A stretch of 38,862 bases of DNA from Thermoplasmatales archaeon SW_10_69_26 (GTDB lineage Archaea; Thermoplasmatota; SW-10-69-26), in the NCBI GenBank assembly GCA_003009755.1, contig PXUB01000040.1:1-38862 (forward strand), given 5' to 3'. Both the position numbers and the translations under genes were made by a program. The notes under the pieces are model-generated. The model made no database searches. It was not told the origin of the DNA and worked only from the letters and a program-made list of their open reading frames with translations. Shown here piece by piece: positions 8,014 through 15,665 of this stretch (position 1 is the first letter of the stretch; each line of letters starts with the position of its first letter).

Positions 8014-8037
8014 CGCACCCAGCGTTAGCCAGACGGC

Positions 8038-8045
8038 GTATAGGG
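8038..8045 (-). promoter_or_regulatory. TATA box of the CxxC protein gene
   Basis: The minus strand reads ccctatac, with its centre 28 nt before the GTG at 8013. Confidence 0.5.
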
Positions 8046-8091
8046 GTTGTTCCGAAGATGTCGAAACGTTGCCTCGCTTGAGGAGGATGGC

Positions 8092-8280
8092 TCAGGCGAA
8101 GGCCCAAAGCGTCGGCTCCTCGGCGCGCGCGAACCGGTCCTCGAGGCGGTCCTCGTCCCAGCCGGTCGGCATCAACAGCGAGGCAAGCCCGCGCAGCACG
8201 AGCTGCTGGTCGTGCTCGCGGTCGTAGGCCCTGCTCGATGTCGTCCTCCTCTTGCCCGGCTTGGCTGTGCGAGGGCGCAT
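8092..8280 (-). CDS. Small hypothetical protein (62 aa)
   Basis: The frame starts with a basic N-terminus (MRPRTAKPGKRRTTSSR) and continues as an amphipathic, acidic segment (LASLLMPTGWDEDRLEDRF). Composition in the second half resembles genuine proteins of this genome, and antisense frames here look worse. No family, metal site or membrane segment is recognised. No clear promoter is seen, and the real start may be internal. Treat it as tentative. Confidence 0.35.
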   Translation of the reverse strand: MRPRTAKPGKRRTTSSRAYDREHDQQLVLRGLASLLMPTGWDEDRLEDRFARAEEPTLWAFA

Positions 8281-8327
8281 CCGGCGGCGTGGTGAGGCAC
8301 CCGTAGAGGCGGTTCGGGGCGCCTCGC

Positions 8328-8376
8328 GGCAACCCCGTTTTCTTTGGCCGAGTGGTTTCTTTTTCCGGGGGTTGCC
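8328..8376. repeat. Inverted repeat with T-rich loop downstream of pheS
   Basis: ggcaacccc (8328-8336) pairs perfectly with ggggttgcc (8368-8376). The flanking cgcct/ggcg adds further pairs past a small bulge. The 31-nt loop is unusually T-rich for this genome. It follows the pheS terminator region on the minus strand and may reinforce transcription end or belong to a small repeat element. Confidence 0.5.
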
Positions 8377-8392
8377 AGGCGTCAGGGGCCCT

Positions 8393-8406
8393 GAAAAAGG
8401 GGAAAG
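8393..8406 (-). terminator. Oligo-T terminator after pheS
   Basis: Immediately after the pheS stop the minus strand reads ctttcccctttttc. This is a typical archaeal oligo-T stop signal and is strongly atypical for the local base composition. Confidence 0.6.
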
Positions 8407-8410
8407 ATTC

Positions 8411-9952
8411 CTACCACCGCATGGGCTCCTCTCTGAGCCACTCGACGTCGCTCATGTACAGATCGCGGATGTCGTCCAGCCCGAGCACGACCATCGCCAA
8501 CCGTTCCAGGCCCAGGCCCCAGGCGAGCACGGGCACGTCCACGCCCAAGGGCTCGGTGACCTCGGGGCGGAAGATGCCGGCGCCGCCCATCTCGAGCCAC
8601 TCGTCGTTGTAGACGACCTCGACCTCGAGGCTGGGCTCGGTGTACGGGAAGTAGGCTGGACGCACGCGCACGTCGTCGAAGCCCATCTTCTCGTAGAAGG
8701 TCTCCAGCAGGCCGACGAGCATGTCGAGGCTGGCGTCCTCCTCGACGACGATGCCCTCGACCTGGTGGAACTCCGGCAGGTGGGTCGCGTCGATCTTCTC
8801 CTTGCGGAACACGCGCCCGATCTCGAACACGCGCTGGGGCGCCTCGGGGTTCTGCGCCAACCGCGTGATTGTGTCGACCGTCGTGTGGGTGCGCAACAGC
8901 GTGCGGCGGGCCTCCTCGCGGCTCCAGTCGCCGCCCCAGCCCTTCGAGCCGGTGTCGCCGCCGGCCTCGTGCACGGCCTCGACCTTCTCGACGACCTCGG
9001 GATCGTTCAGATCGGTCTCGTCGTGGGGATCGGCCAGGTAGAAGGTGTCCTGCATCTCGCGAGCCGGGTGGTCTTGCGGGATGAACAGAGCGTCGAGGTT
9101 ACAGAACGCCGAGCGGGCGTAGTGGCCGCCGAGCTCGTGGAACCCCATGTCGAGGTAGATGCGGCGGATCTTCTCGATGATGTCCCGCATCGGGTGCCGC
9201 TTGCCGGGGTGCTCGGCGCTGGCGAAGGCCTTGACGTCGTAGGAGCGGATGTCGGCGTCCTTCCAGGCGCCGGATTGGAGGATCTCGGGCGTGAGCTGGG
9301 TGATCTGCTCGGTGATCGCCAGATCGCGGGCGGCGACCTGTGAGCCCTCGGAGGTCAAGCGGACGCTGCGGATCGCCTCGTCGCGCTTGTTGAACAGGTC
9401 CGGGCGCGTGGCGAAGTGCTCGAACCCGTCCTCCTCGATGCCGCGCAGCTCCTCCTCGCTGGCCTCGCCCTCGGCCAACCGGGCCAAGATCGGCTCCTCG
9501 GGCAGCTGGCCGTCGGCGGCGTCCTCGCCGGCCTCGGTCAGCCGGATCGTGCCTTGGTCGATCTCGACCAGGTGCTTGGACTTCAGCTGGCCGATGGCGA
9601 CGCCGCGCTCGTGCTCCTCGAGCGTCTCGTGCGTGGTCAGCGTCTGCATCGGGCACTCGCCGCCGGCTTCGGACAGGACCCGCAGCGCGCGCCGCTCGGG
9701 CAGCTCGTTCGCCACGCAGTGGCGGCCCTCGTCGGTCAGCCGGAACATCCGACGCACGTTCTCGTCCTGGCGGACCAGGCCTTTGGATTCCAGCCACGAG
9801 GAGGCGTTCATGACCTCGACGAGCTCGTCGAGCTCGGTCTCGGCGACCAGGTCCTCGGGTTGGATCTCGCCCGTCTCGCGGAGGGCGTCGAGAACGTGTT
9901 TCTCCTCGTTCGTGAGCGTCTCGACGACGTCGGCGATCTCGTCCTCGTCCAT
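8411..9952 (-). CDS. pheS: Phenylalanyl-tRNA synthetase alpha subunit
   Basis: PheS is the catalytic subunit of the alpha2-beta2 enzyme that charges tRNA-Phe. The 513-aa protein begins with winged-helix tRNA-binding modules (about 1-200; EKHVLDALRE, then DEGRHCVANELPERRAL), as in archaeal/eukaryotic enzymes. It continues with the class II core: motif 1 region HPMRDIIEKIRR, motif 2 region NPEAPQRVFEIGRVFRKE, and motif 3 AWGLGLERLAMVVLGLDDIRD near the end. The ATG at 9952 lies 2 nt after the trpS stop; the ribosome-binding ggagg sits within the last trpS codons, so the two are translationally coupled. The beta-subunit gene pheT is not adjacent and does not lie in this window. Confidence 0.96.
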   Translation of the reverse strand: MDEDEIADVVETLTNEEKHVLDALRETGEIQPEDLVAETELDELVEVMNASSWLESKGLVRQDENVRRMFRLTDEGRHCVANELPERRALRVLSEAGGECPMQTLTTHETLEEHERGVAIGQLKSKHLVEIDQGTIRLTEAGEDAADGQLPEEPILARLAEGEASEEELRGIEEDGFEHFATRPDLFNKRDEAIRSVRLTSEGSQVAARDLAITEQITQLTPEILQSGAWKDADIRSYDVKAFASAEHPGKRHPMRDIIEKIRRIYLDMGFHELGGHYARSAFCNLDALFIPQDHPAREMQDTFYLADPHDETDLNDPEVVEKVEAVHEAGGDTGSKGWGGDWSREEARRTLLRTHTTVDTITRLAQNPEAPQRVFEIGRVFRKEKIDATHLPEFHQVEGIVVEEDASLDMLVGLLETFYEKMGFDDVRVRPAYFPYTEPSLEVEVVYNDEWLEMGGAGIFRPEVTEPLGVDVPVLAWGLGLERLAMVVLGLDDIRDLYMSDVEWLREEPMRW

Positions 9953-9954
9953 CC

Positions 9955-11325
9955 TCACTCCTCCCGAACGAGCTGGTCGATGGCGGCTTCGGCCTCGGCG
10001 CGGTCGCTTTCGTGCTCGTTCAGCATCGCGTCGGCTCGCTCCTTGGCGATGCCCTTGCACTCCCCGCAGAGGATGTCCCCGCCCGAGCAGCGGGCCTCGA
10101 TGTCCTCGAGGTCCTCGTCGTCGGGCATCAGGTGGTAGGTGTACAGCTCGAAGATCGGGCACTCGTAGGGGTTGGCGCCCTCCTTGCGCTGCTCTTCGGC
10201 CGTCGGCTTGCCGCCCGTCTTGGCCTGGTTGATCTTGTCCTCGGCCGTGGCGGGCGGGTCGGAGAGGAAGATCGCGGTTTCGGGCGCGCTGGAGCTCATC
10301 TTGTCGCCGGTGAGCCCGGTCTGGAACCGGTGGTAGGTCGAGGCGGGCGCGATCAGACCCAGCTCGCCCAGGTCCTGTTCGCGTCGGGCCAGCGGGACGT
10401 CGATCTTGAAGCGATCCTCGGCCGTGGCAGCGGGCGCATACAGGGCGCGGTAGCCGACGTTCGTCTCGAGGTCGGCGAAGCCCAGATCCGTGAGCACGTC
10501 GGCGGCCTCGTCCAGCAGGTGCTCGACGATGTCGTCCTCGGCGACGCCGATCCGCTCGGCAACGCGGGCCAGGTTGCGATCCGCCTCGTCGGACTTGACG
10601 AAGACGCCCAGCCCGTGCTCGGTGTCCTTGATCGAGAACAACCGCGTGGCCTCGGCGAGGTCACGGGTCAGGCGGATGTGGGGGTCCTGGTCGACCCCGA
10701 CGGGGACCAGCGTGGGTCGGGACTGGCCGTACTCGGGCAGCTGGGGATGCAGGATGTCGGCGGCTTGCACGAGCGGGGACAGCATGTGGCTCATCGAGTC
10801 CTCACCGTCGAACCCGTACAGGGCCTGCATCTTGGACAGGTTGACGCGGTCGGCGAGCAGGAACGCCAGCCGCTGCACCGGCGATCGCTTGGACTGGAAG
10901 TAGACCTGCGCGTCGTCGGGGTCGAGTCCGAGCGCGAGGTAGTTCTTCGCATACTCCTCGAGCGCGAGCTCGCGGCCCTCCTCGAGATCGATGCCCCGGG
11001 TCGCGTAGGCTTCGAGATCCGCGACGCCGACGAACACCTCGGCACCGACGTCCTGGAAGTACGTGACCTGGTCGAGCACCATCTTGTGGCCCAAGTGCAT
11101 CTGCCCGCTGGGCATCAGGCCCGTCATCACCGCCCAATCCTCGTCGAAGCGGATCGCGCGCTCGACGGGCTGGAACCCACGGTGGGCGAACACGATGCCG
11201 CGCCGGAACAGCGAGGGCGGATCGGGCAGCTCGTCCACGACCCCCTCGAAGGACGCCAGCCCGAACTCGTCCCGCAGGCGGTCGTAGTCGGCGAACTGGT
11301 GGGAGGACCACGGATCGATTTGCAA
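9955..11325 (-). CDS. trpS: Tryptophanyl-tRNA synthetase
   Basis: This class I synthetase charges tRNA-Trp. It closely resembles archaeal/eukaryotic TrpRS: the N-terminal QIDPWSSHQFADY, then RRGIVFAHRGFQP, the HIGH-equivalent PSGQMHLGHKMV, and the KMSKS-equivalent GDKMSSSAPETAIFLSD. Starting at the TTG at 11325 gives 456 aa, and the family motif begins just two residues later. No ATG or GTG lies close by in frame; upstream candidates would add an implausible Arg/Pro-rich extension. A TATA-like box (tttgatac) centred about 29 nt upstream supports a leaderless TTG start. The gene leads the trpS-pheS pair. TrpRS appears complete, with both ATP-binding signatures intact. Confidence 0.93.
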   Translation of the reverse strand: MQIDPWSSHQFADYDRLRDEFGLASFEGVVDELPDPPSLFRRGIVFAHRGFQPVERAIRFDEDWAVMTGLMPSGQMHLGHKMVLDQVTYFQDVGAEVFVGVADLEAYATRGIDLEEGRELALEEYAKNYLALGLDPDDAQVYFQSKRSPVQRLAFLLADRVNLSKMQALYGFDGEDSMSHMLSPLVQAADILHPQLPEYGQSRPTLVPVGVDQDPHIRLTRDLAEATRLFSIKDTEHGLGVFVKSDEADRNLARVAERIGVAEDDIVEHLLDEAADVLTDLGFADLETNVGYRALYAPAATAEDRFKIDVPLARREQDLGELGLIAPASTYHRFQTGLTGDKMSSSAPETAIFLSDPPATAEDKINQAKTGGKPTAEEQRKEGANPYECPIFELYTYHLMPDDEDLEDIEARCSGGDILCGECKGIAKERADAMLNEHESDRAEAEAAIDQLVREE

Positions 11326-11350
11326 CGTGGCCCGAGCCAGGATAGGGAGG

Positions 11351-11358
11351 GTATCAAA
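11351..11358 (-). promoter_or_regulatory. TATA box of trpS-pheS
   Basis: The minus strand reads tttgatac, with its centre about 29 nt upstream of the TTG at 11325. Confidence 0.5.
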
Positions 11359-11420
11359 GGGTTGCGGTGCCGGCCGGGAGGAGGGCAGAGGTGAGAGAGG
11401 GCGCAAAGCGCCGATCCCGA

Positions 11421-11437
11421 TCACAGAGGCACGGAGG
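11421..11437 (+). repeat. 17-nt repeat copy 1 (tcacagaggcacggagg)
   Basis: A perfect inverted copy of this 17-mer lies at 13477-13493, so the pair brackets the HAD gene. Degenerate relatives (cacagagacgg, cgcagagg) follow directly. Similar CACAGAGGCACGGAG-type repeats are scattered in intergenic DNA of many environmental microbes. Confidence 0.8.
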
Positions 11438-11610
11438 CGCAGAGGATCCCACAGAGACGGGCGGGTGAGGGGGAGCAGACGGAGGACAAGCAAGCGAGGG
11501 GGGCGCAGGGTCACCGGACGGTGTGGACCCAAGGAACCGGGCCCCAAGCCGGGGTTCACGGGGCAACCAAGCGATGATTGGGGTGGGCAAGCCCTCGGCT
11601 CGGCCGAACC

Positions 11611-11618
11611 CTATTTAG
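11611..11618 (+). promoter_or_regulatory. TATA box of the HAD/crotonase gene
   Basis: The box ctatttag has its centre about 28 nt before the ATG at 11643, which implies a leaderless transcript. Confidence 0.7.
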
Positions 11619-11642
11619 GGGAAAAGCGTTAGCCGGGACGCG

Positions 11643-13223
11643 ATGGACGTTCGCCCCACGGACAGCCACTGGCCACGTGATCTGGAGCCGGTGGCCATCA
11701 TCGGAGCGGGGGGATCCGGCCTTGCCCTGGCCGAGTTGGCCCTCCACTTCGGGTACCCGACGAGGATCGTCGACACAGACAAGAGCAAGCTCAAGAAGGT
11801 CCGCGATCGGGTCGCCGGCAAGCTCGGCGACCTGAAGGACAAGGGCCTTCTCCACGACGACGTGGACACCTTCCTCGACGGGCTCACGACGACCAGCTCG
11901 CTGGAGGAGGCTGTCGAAGACGCCGGCATCATCGTCGAGGCCCTCCCGGAGGATCTCGACCTCAAGCGCGGCGCCTTCGAGAAGCTCGCCGACGCCGACG
12001 GAGACCCCGTCATCGGGACGGACACCTCGCTGTTCTCCGTCAGCGAGGTCGCCGAGGGCAACCCGGCGGCCGACCGCATCGTCGGCACGCACTTCTACGG
12101 GCTCGGCCGCCAGATGCCGCACGTAGAGATCATCCGTGGGGACAAGACCAGCGAGGGGACCGTCGATCGCGCCGAGGAGTTCGTCCGCGGCATCGGCAAG
12201 GACTACGCCATCGTCGGCAAGGACGAGCCCGGCTTCGTCACGACGCGCGTCCTCTCGCGCCTGTTCCACCGCTGCGCCGAGGCGACCGAGGACGACGACG
12301 TCGAACCGGCCCGCATCGACGCCGGCTTCCGCGAGCTCGGCTTCCCGCGTGGCCCGTTCCAGCTGATGGACGAGATCGGGCTCGACCGGGTCGAGCTCGT
12401 CGCCGAGCACCTCGACGGCGAGGCGCCCGACGCGATCGGCGAGCTCGTCGAAGAGGACAAGCTGGGCAAGAAGACCGGCGTCGGCTGGTACGAGGGCCCG
12501 CCGCCCCGCGACGTCGAACCGGCCGACCCCTGGCCCTACCTGCCCGACTTCCTCGTCGAAGCCGCCCGCATGGTCGAGGAGGACTTCGCCGACGCCCAGA
12601 CCGTCGATCGCCTGCTCCGCCTGGGCGCCAAGTGCCCCGGCGGCCCGTTCCAGCTCGTCCACAAGAAGGGTCTGGACGAGATCGTCGAGCTCGCCGAGGA
12701 CAACGACGTCGACCCCTCGCCGCTCGAATCGATCGAGCTCCCCGAGGAGACGAACGGCGTCGAGGTCCACCAAGCCGGCGACCTCACGCTCATCAAGTTC
12801 GTGCAAAGCCACCGCGGCAACCGCCTCACGGAGGAGGCCGCCGACGCGTTCGCCTCCGCCGTCTGGGAGGTCGACGGCCCGCTCGTCATCGCCAGCGAGG
12901 GTCGCTACTTCCTGCACCCCGACCAGGAGCGCTTCCCCGACGAGACCCTGGACGCGCTGCGCAAGACGGAAAGCGTCGCGCTGCTCCACGGTCCCCTCGG
13001 TGGTGGCGCCATGAGCGTCGCCCGCGCCTGCCGACGACGCGTGGCCCGCGTCGACGCCGCGATCGGCATCGACCGTCCCGTGCCCGCCACGCGCGCCGTG
13101 CAGCTCGAGCTCGTCGACGCCGTCGCGCACCCGCTGTGGCTCAACAGGGCGGTCAAGAGCGTGCTCGGCACAGTCGCCGACGTCAGCGAGCGCAGCCTCG
13201 ACCGCCTGCTCGAGAACCTGTAA
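11643..13223 (+). CDS. 3-hydroxyacyl-CoA dehydrogenase / crotonase-like fusion, divergent active site
   Basis: The 526-aa protein has the layout of archaeal beta-oxidation fusions. It starts with a Rossmann NAD domain (GAGGSG at 21-26, acidic residue Asp44 at the second strand). C-terminal dehydrogenase domains follow (about 193-290 and 300-355, with WYEGPPPR between). A crotonase-like domain completes it (about 365-526; LLHGPLGGGAMSVARAC is the crotonase GGG segment). Catalytic residues are mixed: Ser129, His150 and Glu162 are present, but the Asn after the catalytic His (HFFN) is Gly153 and the second conserved Asn (GFxxNR) is Thr201. Activity on 3-hydroxyacyl-CoA is therefore uncertain. 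At 526 aa it is shorter than typical fusions. It stands alone, flanked by inverted 17-nt repeats, next to an acyl-CoA racemase-like gene. Confidence 0.85.
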   Translation: MDVRPTDSHWPRDLEPVAIIGAGGSGLALAELALHFGYPTRIVDTDKSKLKKVRDRVAGKLGDLKDKGLLHDDVDTFLDGLTTTSSLEEAVEDAGIIVEALPEDLDLKRGAFEKLADADGDPVIGTDTSLFSVSEVAEGNPAADRIVGTHFYGLGRQMPHVEIIRGDKTSEGTVDRAEEFVRGIGKDYAIVGKDEPGFVTTRVLSRLFHRCAEATEDDDVEPARIDAGFRELGFPRGPFQLMDEIGLDRVELVAEHLDGEAPDAIGELVEEDKLGKKTGVGWYEGPPPRDVEPADPWPYLPDFLVEAARMVEEDFADAQTVDRLLRLGAKCPGGPFQLVHKKGLDEIVELAEDNDVDPSPLESIELPEETNGVEVHQAGDLTLIKFVQSHRGNRLTEEAADAFASAVWEVDGPLVIASEGRYFLHPDQERFPDETLDALRKTESVALLHGPLGGGAMSVARACRRRVARVDAAIGIDRPVPATRAVQLELVDAVAHPLWLNRAVKSVLGTVADVSERSLDRLLENL

Positions 13224-13532
13224 GGGTTCCGCGAGCGCGGTGTCCGCGCACAGAGCCCCAGAGGCTCGTGGGTACAGAGGCTGGACAGGGAAAGGGTGGA
13301 TCGGATGGGGAGCTCCGGCCGCCTCGATAGCTGAGGGAGGGGGGTCGGGCCCCTCCGAGGCATCACGTCTGCGACGATCTGATCGAGCACGACGGGGGGG
13401 AGCTCACACCGCTCGGCCTCCGCGGCCGGTTGCTGCGCTCCGCCGACCAGCTCCGTCCTCTCGACCGTCGTTCGGTCCTCCGTGCCTCTGTGACTCCGTG
13501 TCTCTGTGTGGTCACCGTCGAGGGCGACTGCG
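13224..13532. other. Repeat-bearing intergenic region after the HAD gene
   Basis: No gene is supported in this 309-nt gap between convergent genes. It contains the second 17-nt repeat (13477-13493), followed by a related ctccgtgtctctgtgtgg, and a looser cagagccccagagg at about 13251-13264. The DNA has the mixed base use of non-coding sequence. Confidence 0.65.
13477..13493 (-). repeat. 17-nt repeat copy 2, inverted relative to copy 1
   Basis: cctccgtgcctctgtga is the exact reverse complement of 11421-11437. A degenerate second unit (ctccgtgtctctgtg) follows at 13494-13508. Confidence 0.8.
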
Positions 13533-14582
13533 TCACGGTCCGAGTTCCGCCAGCACGTCGTCGGTGTGCTCGCCCAGCCCCGGCGCGCCCTCGAGATCCG
13601 ACTCGCCGTCGACGCCGGGCGGGTCGGTGCTGGCCAGCTCCAAGGGCTTGGCGAGGGCCTCCTGCGTCGAGCGGACGGGAGCACACGGGACACCGGCCTC
13701 GCGCAGCCGTGACAGCCAGGCTTCCCGCGGCTGGCGGGCGATGCGGTCGGCGAGGATCTCGCGCGCCTTCGCCGGGTCCTCGGGATCGACGGGATCGCCG
13801 AGCGCGTGCAGCTCGCGGTCGCCGATCGCCATGCAAAGGCCCTGCCAGTAGTCCGGCTCGAGCGCGCCGATCGCCAGCCAGTGGCCGTTCTCGCACTCGT
13901 ACACATCGTAGCCGGGATGGCCGCCGGTCAGCGGGTCCTCGCCGCCGGCGACACCGATCGCGTCCTGGACGATCGCCGGGGCCTGCAGGGCGCCGGTGAG
14001 GCTGGGCTCCAGCTGGTGGCAACCCGTCGCGTGGAGGTGGGAGACGGCCAGCAGGGCAGCCCACAGCGCGCTCGTGGCGTCGGCGGTGGGCAGGTTGGGC
14101 AGCCGGGGGCGCTCGTCGTCGAGGGTGCCGGCCCACGCCTGGTAGGTGAGATCGTGACCGGGCTCGCCGGCCATGGGGCCCTCGGGTCCGAACCCGCTGA
14201 TGCGGACGTAGACGAGGTCCTCGCGGTCCTCGGCCAGCGTGTCGAACCCGACCGCGAGGTCCTCGGAGACGCCGGGCCGGTAGCCGTCGATCACGACGTC
14301 CGAACGGTCGGCGAGCGCGCGGTAGGTCTCGACGTCCTCGTCGTCCTCGAGGTCGAGCTGGACGCTCTTCTTCGATCGGTTGAGGGCGCAGAAGACCGCG
14401 CCGGTCTCTCCCTCGTCCACGAACGGGGGAAGGTTGCGCGTGGCATCGCCCAGCGGGGATTCGACCTTGAGGACCTCGGCGCCGAGCTCGGCCAGCACCA
14501 GCCCCGCGTAGGGGCCGGGGAACAGGTGGGCGAACTCGAGCACGCGCACGCCGTCGAGGGGCGTGGTCTCGCGAGACGACAC
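13533..14582 (-). CDS. CaiB/BaiF-family protein, alpha-methylacyl-CoA racemase-like
   Basis: The 349-aa product belongs to family III CoA-transferases and racemases. The N-terminus (LDGVRVLEFAHLFPGPYAGLVLAELGAEVLKVE) is diagnostic. The racemase subgroup is favoured: GHDLTY (His143-Asp144), the Asp in TADATSA (Asp168) and Glu242 in GALEPDYW correspond to the His/Asp/Glu acid-base set known from methylacyl-CoA racemase, and its length also fits. The likely job is epimerising 2-methyl-branched acyl-CoA so that beta-oxidation can proceed, which matches the nearby dehydrogenase fusion. The GTG start at 14582 is chosen because homology begins about 9 residues in and a weak TATA-like stretch (ggtaacc) lies about 26 nt upstream. 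It is divergent from the ABC operon. Confidence 0.82.
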   Translation of the reverse strand: MSSRETTPLDGVRVLEFAHLFPGPYAGLVLAELGAEVLKVESPLGDATRNLPPFVDEGETGAVFCALNRSKKSVQLDLEDDEDVETYRALADRSDVVIDGYRPGVSEDLAVGFDTLAEDREDLVYVRISGFGPEGPMAGEPGHDLTYQAWAGTLDDERPRLPNLPTADATSALWAALLAVSHLHATGCHQLEPSLTGALQAPAIVQDAIGVAGGEDPLTGGHPGYDVYECENGHWLAIGALEPDYWQGLCMAIGDRELHALGDPVDPEDPAKAREILADRIARQPREAWLSRLREAGVPCAPVRSTQEALAKPLELASTDPPGVDGESDLEGAPGLGEHTDDVLAELGP

Positions 14583-14690
14583 GCGCCAGGCAACGGCGCG
14601 CGGCGGGTTACCGTTTTCGCCGGCCGAGCCGCCGGTCGCTCGCCTCAGCGATGGACGCCCGCTCGGCCCGTTCGATGGCGATACGGAAGG

Positions 14691-14697
14691 CTTATCC
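14691..14697 (+). promoter_or_regulatory. TATA box of the ABC operon
   Basis: The box cttatcc predicts initiation near 14720, about 12 nt before the GTG at 14733, giving a short leader. Confidence 0.5.
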
Positions 14698-14732
14698 TCT
14701 GGCAGGCTGGTCCACCTCGCGGTGCCGTTGGG

Positions 14733-15665
14733 GTGATCTGGTGCGAGGGGTTCTCCCGGTCGTTCGGGGAGCACGAGGCCGTCGTCGGGGTCGACCTCGA
14801 CATCGACGAGGGCGAGGTGTTCGGGTTCCTGGGCCCCAACGGCGCGGGGAAGACGACCACCACGCGGATGCTCACCACCCTGCTGGAGCCGGACACCGGC
14901 GAGGCGCGCGTGGCCGGGTACGATCCTGTGACCGAGCCCCTCGAGGTGCGCCGCCGGATCGGGTACGTTCCGGACGAGCTGCCGGTATACGAGCGCCGAA
15001 CCGCGCGCGAGTTCCTGCGGTTGTTCGCCCACCTGGAAGGCATGGACCGGCGCGAGGCGAATCGGCAGGCCGAGACGCTGCTGGAGCGCGTCGGGTTGCC
15101 GGACGTGGCTGGGAAGCCGGTCGGCCAGTTCAGCAAGGGCATGAAGCAGCGGCTGGGCCTGGCCCGGGCGCTGCTCGGCGACCCGGAGGTCCTGTTCCTC
15201 GACGAGCCGGCCTCGGGCCTGGACCCGATGGGCCAACGCGAGATCCGGTCCTTGATCAAGGAGACCTCCACCGGCGGCGTCACCGTGTTCCTGTGCAGCC
15301 ACGATCTGTCGGAGGTCGAGGAGGTCTGCCAGCGGGTCGCCGTCATCCGGGACGGACGCATCGTGCGCGAGCAGGCGCTCGACCGCGCCCGGCGGACCGT
15401 CATCCGGTTGGATGTGGACGGCCAGCCGCCGACGTTGCGCGAGCGGCTCACGCGCTTGCCGAACCTGCACGCCTACGAATCCGACGGCGAGGTCGTCCGC
15501 GTGACGTTCGAGGGCCCGGTCGACCGACGCGACGTCGCGCGCGCGGCCCAGGAGGGCGGCGCGATCCTGCTCGACATCGAGGAGGAGCAGGTGGACCTCG
15601 AGCGCATCTACGAGGACGCCGTCGTCGACGGTGACGCTACCCGCACCCGGGAGGGGCCACCTTGA
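14733..15665 (+). CDS. ABC transporter ATP-binding protein
   Basis: The 310-aa ATPase has Walker A GPNGAGKTT (about 34-42), the Q-loop region, the signature segment QFSKGMKQRLGLARAL, Walker B VLFLDEPASGLDP and the switch His in LCSHDLSE. It is a DrrA/CcmA-type subunit, energising an ABC-2 exporter. The C-terminal domain of about 80 residues is variable. The start is the GTG at 14733; there is no in-frame ATG. It ends within the start codon of the permease gene (TTGA overlap), so the pair is coupled. The substrate cannot be read from the sequence. Confidence 0.92.
   Translation: MIWCEGFSRSFGEHEAVVGVDLDIDEGEVFGFLGPNGAGKTTTTRMLTTLLEPDTGEARVAGYDPVTEPLEVRRRIGYVPDELPVYERRTAREFLRLFAHLEGMDRREANRQAETLLERVGLPDVAGKPVGQFSKGMKQRLGLARALLGDPEVLFLDEPASGLDPMGQREIRSLIKETSTGGVTVFLCSHDLSEVEEVCQRVAVIRDGRIVREQALDRARRTVIRLDVDGQPPTLRERLTRLPNLHAYESDGEVVRVTFEGPVDRRDVARAAQEGGAILLDIEEEQVDLERIYEDAVVDGDATRTREGPP

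Larger units (their letters stand above)
11326..11642. other. Intergenic region between trpS and the HAD gene (two divergent promoters plus a repeat)
   Basis: This 317-nt gap holds the trpS promoter (tttgatac, minus strand, 11351-11358) and the HAD promoter (ctatttag, plus strand, 11611-11618). Between them is a G/A-rich stretch with the repeat tcacagaggcacggagg (11421-11437) and a related cacagagacgg at about 11450-11460. No coding sequence is supported. Confidence 0.7.
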
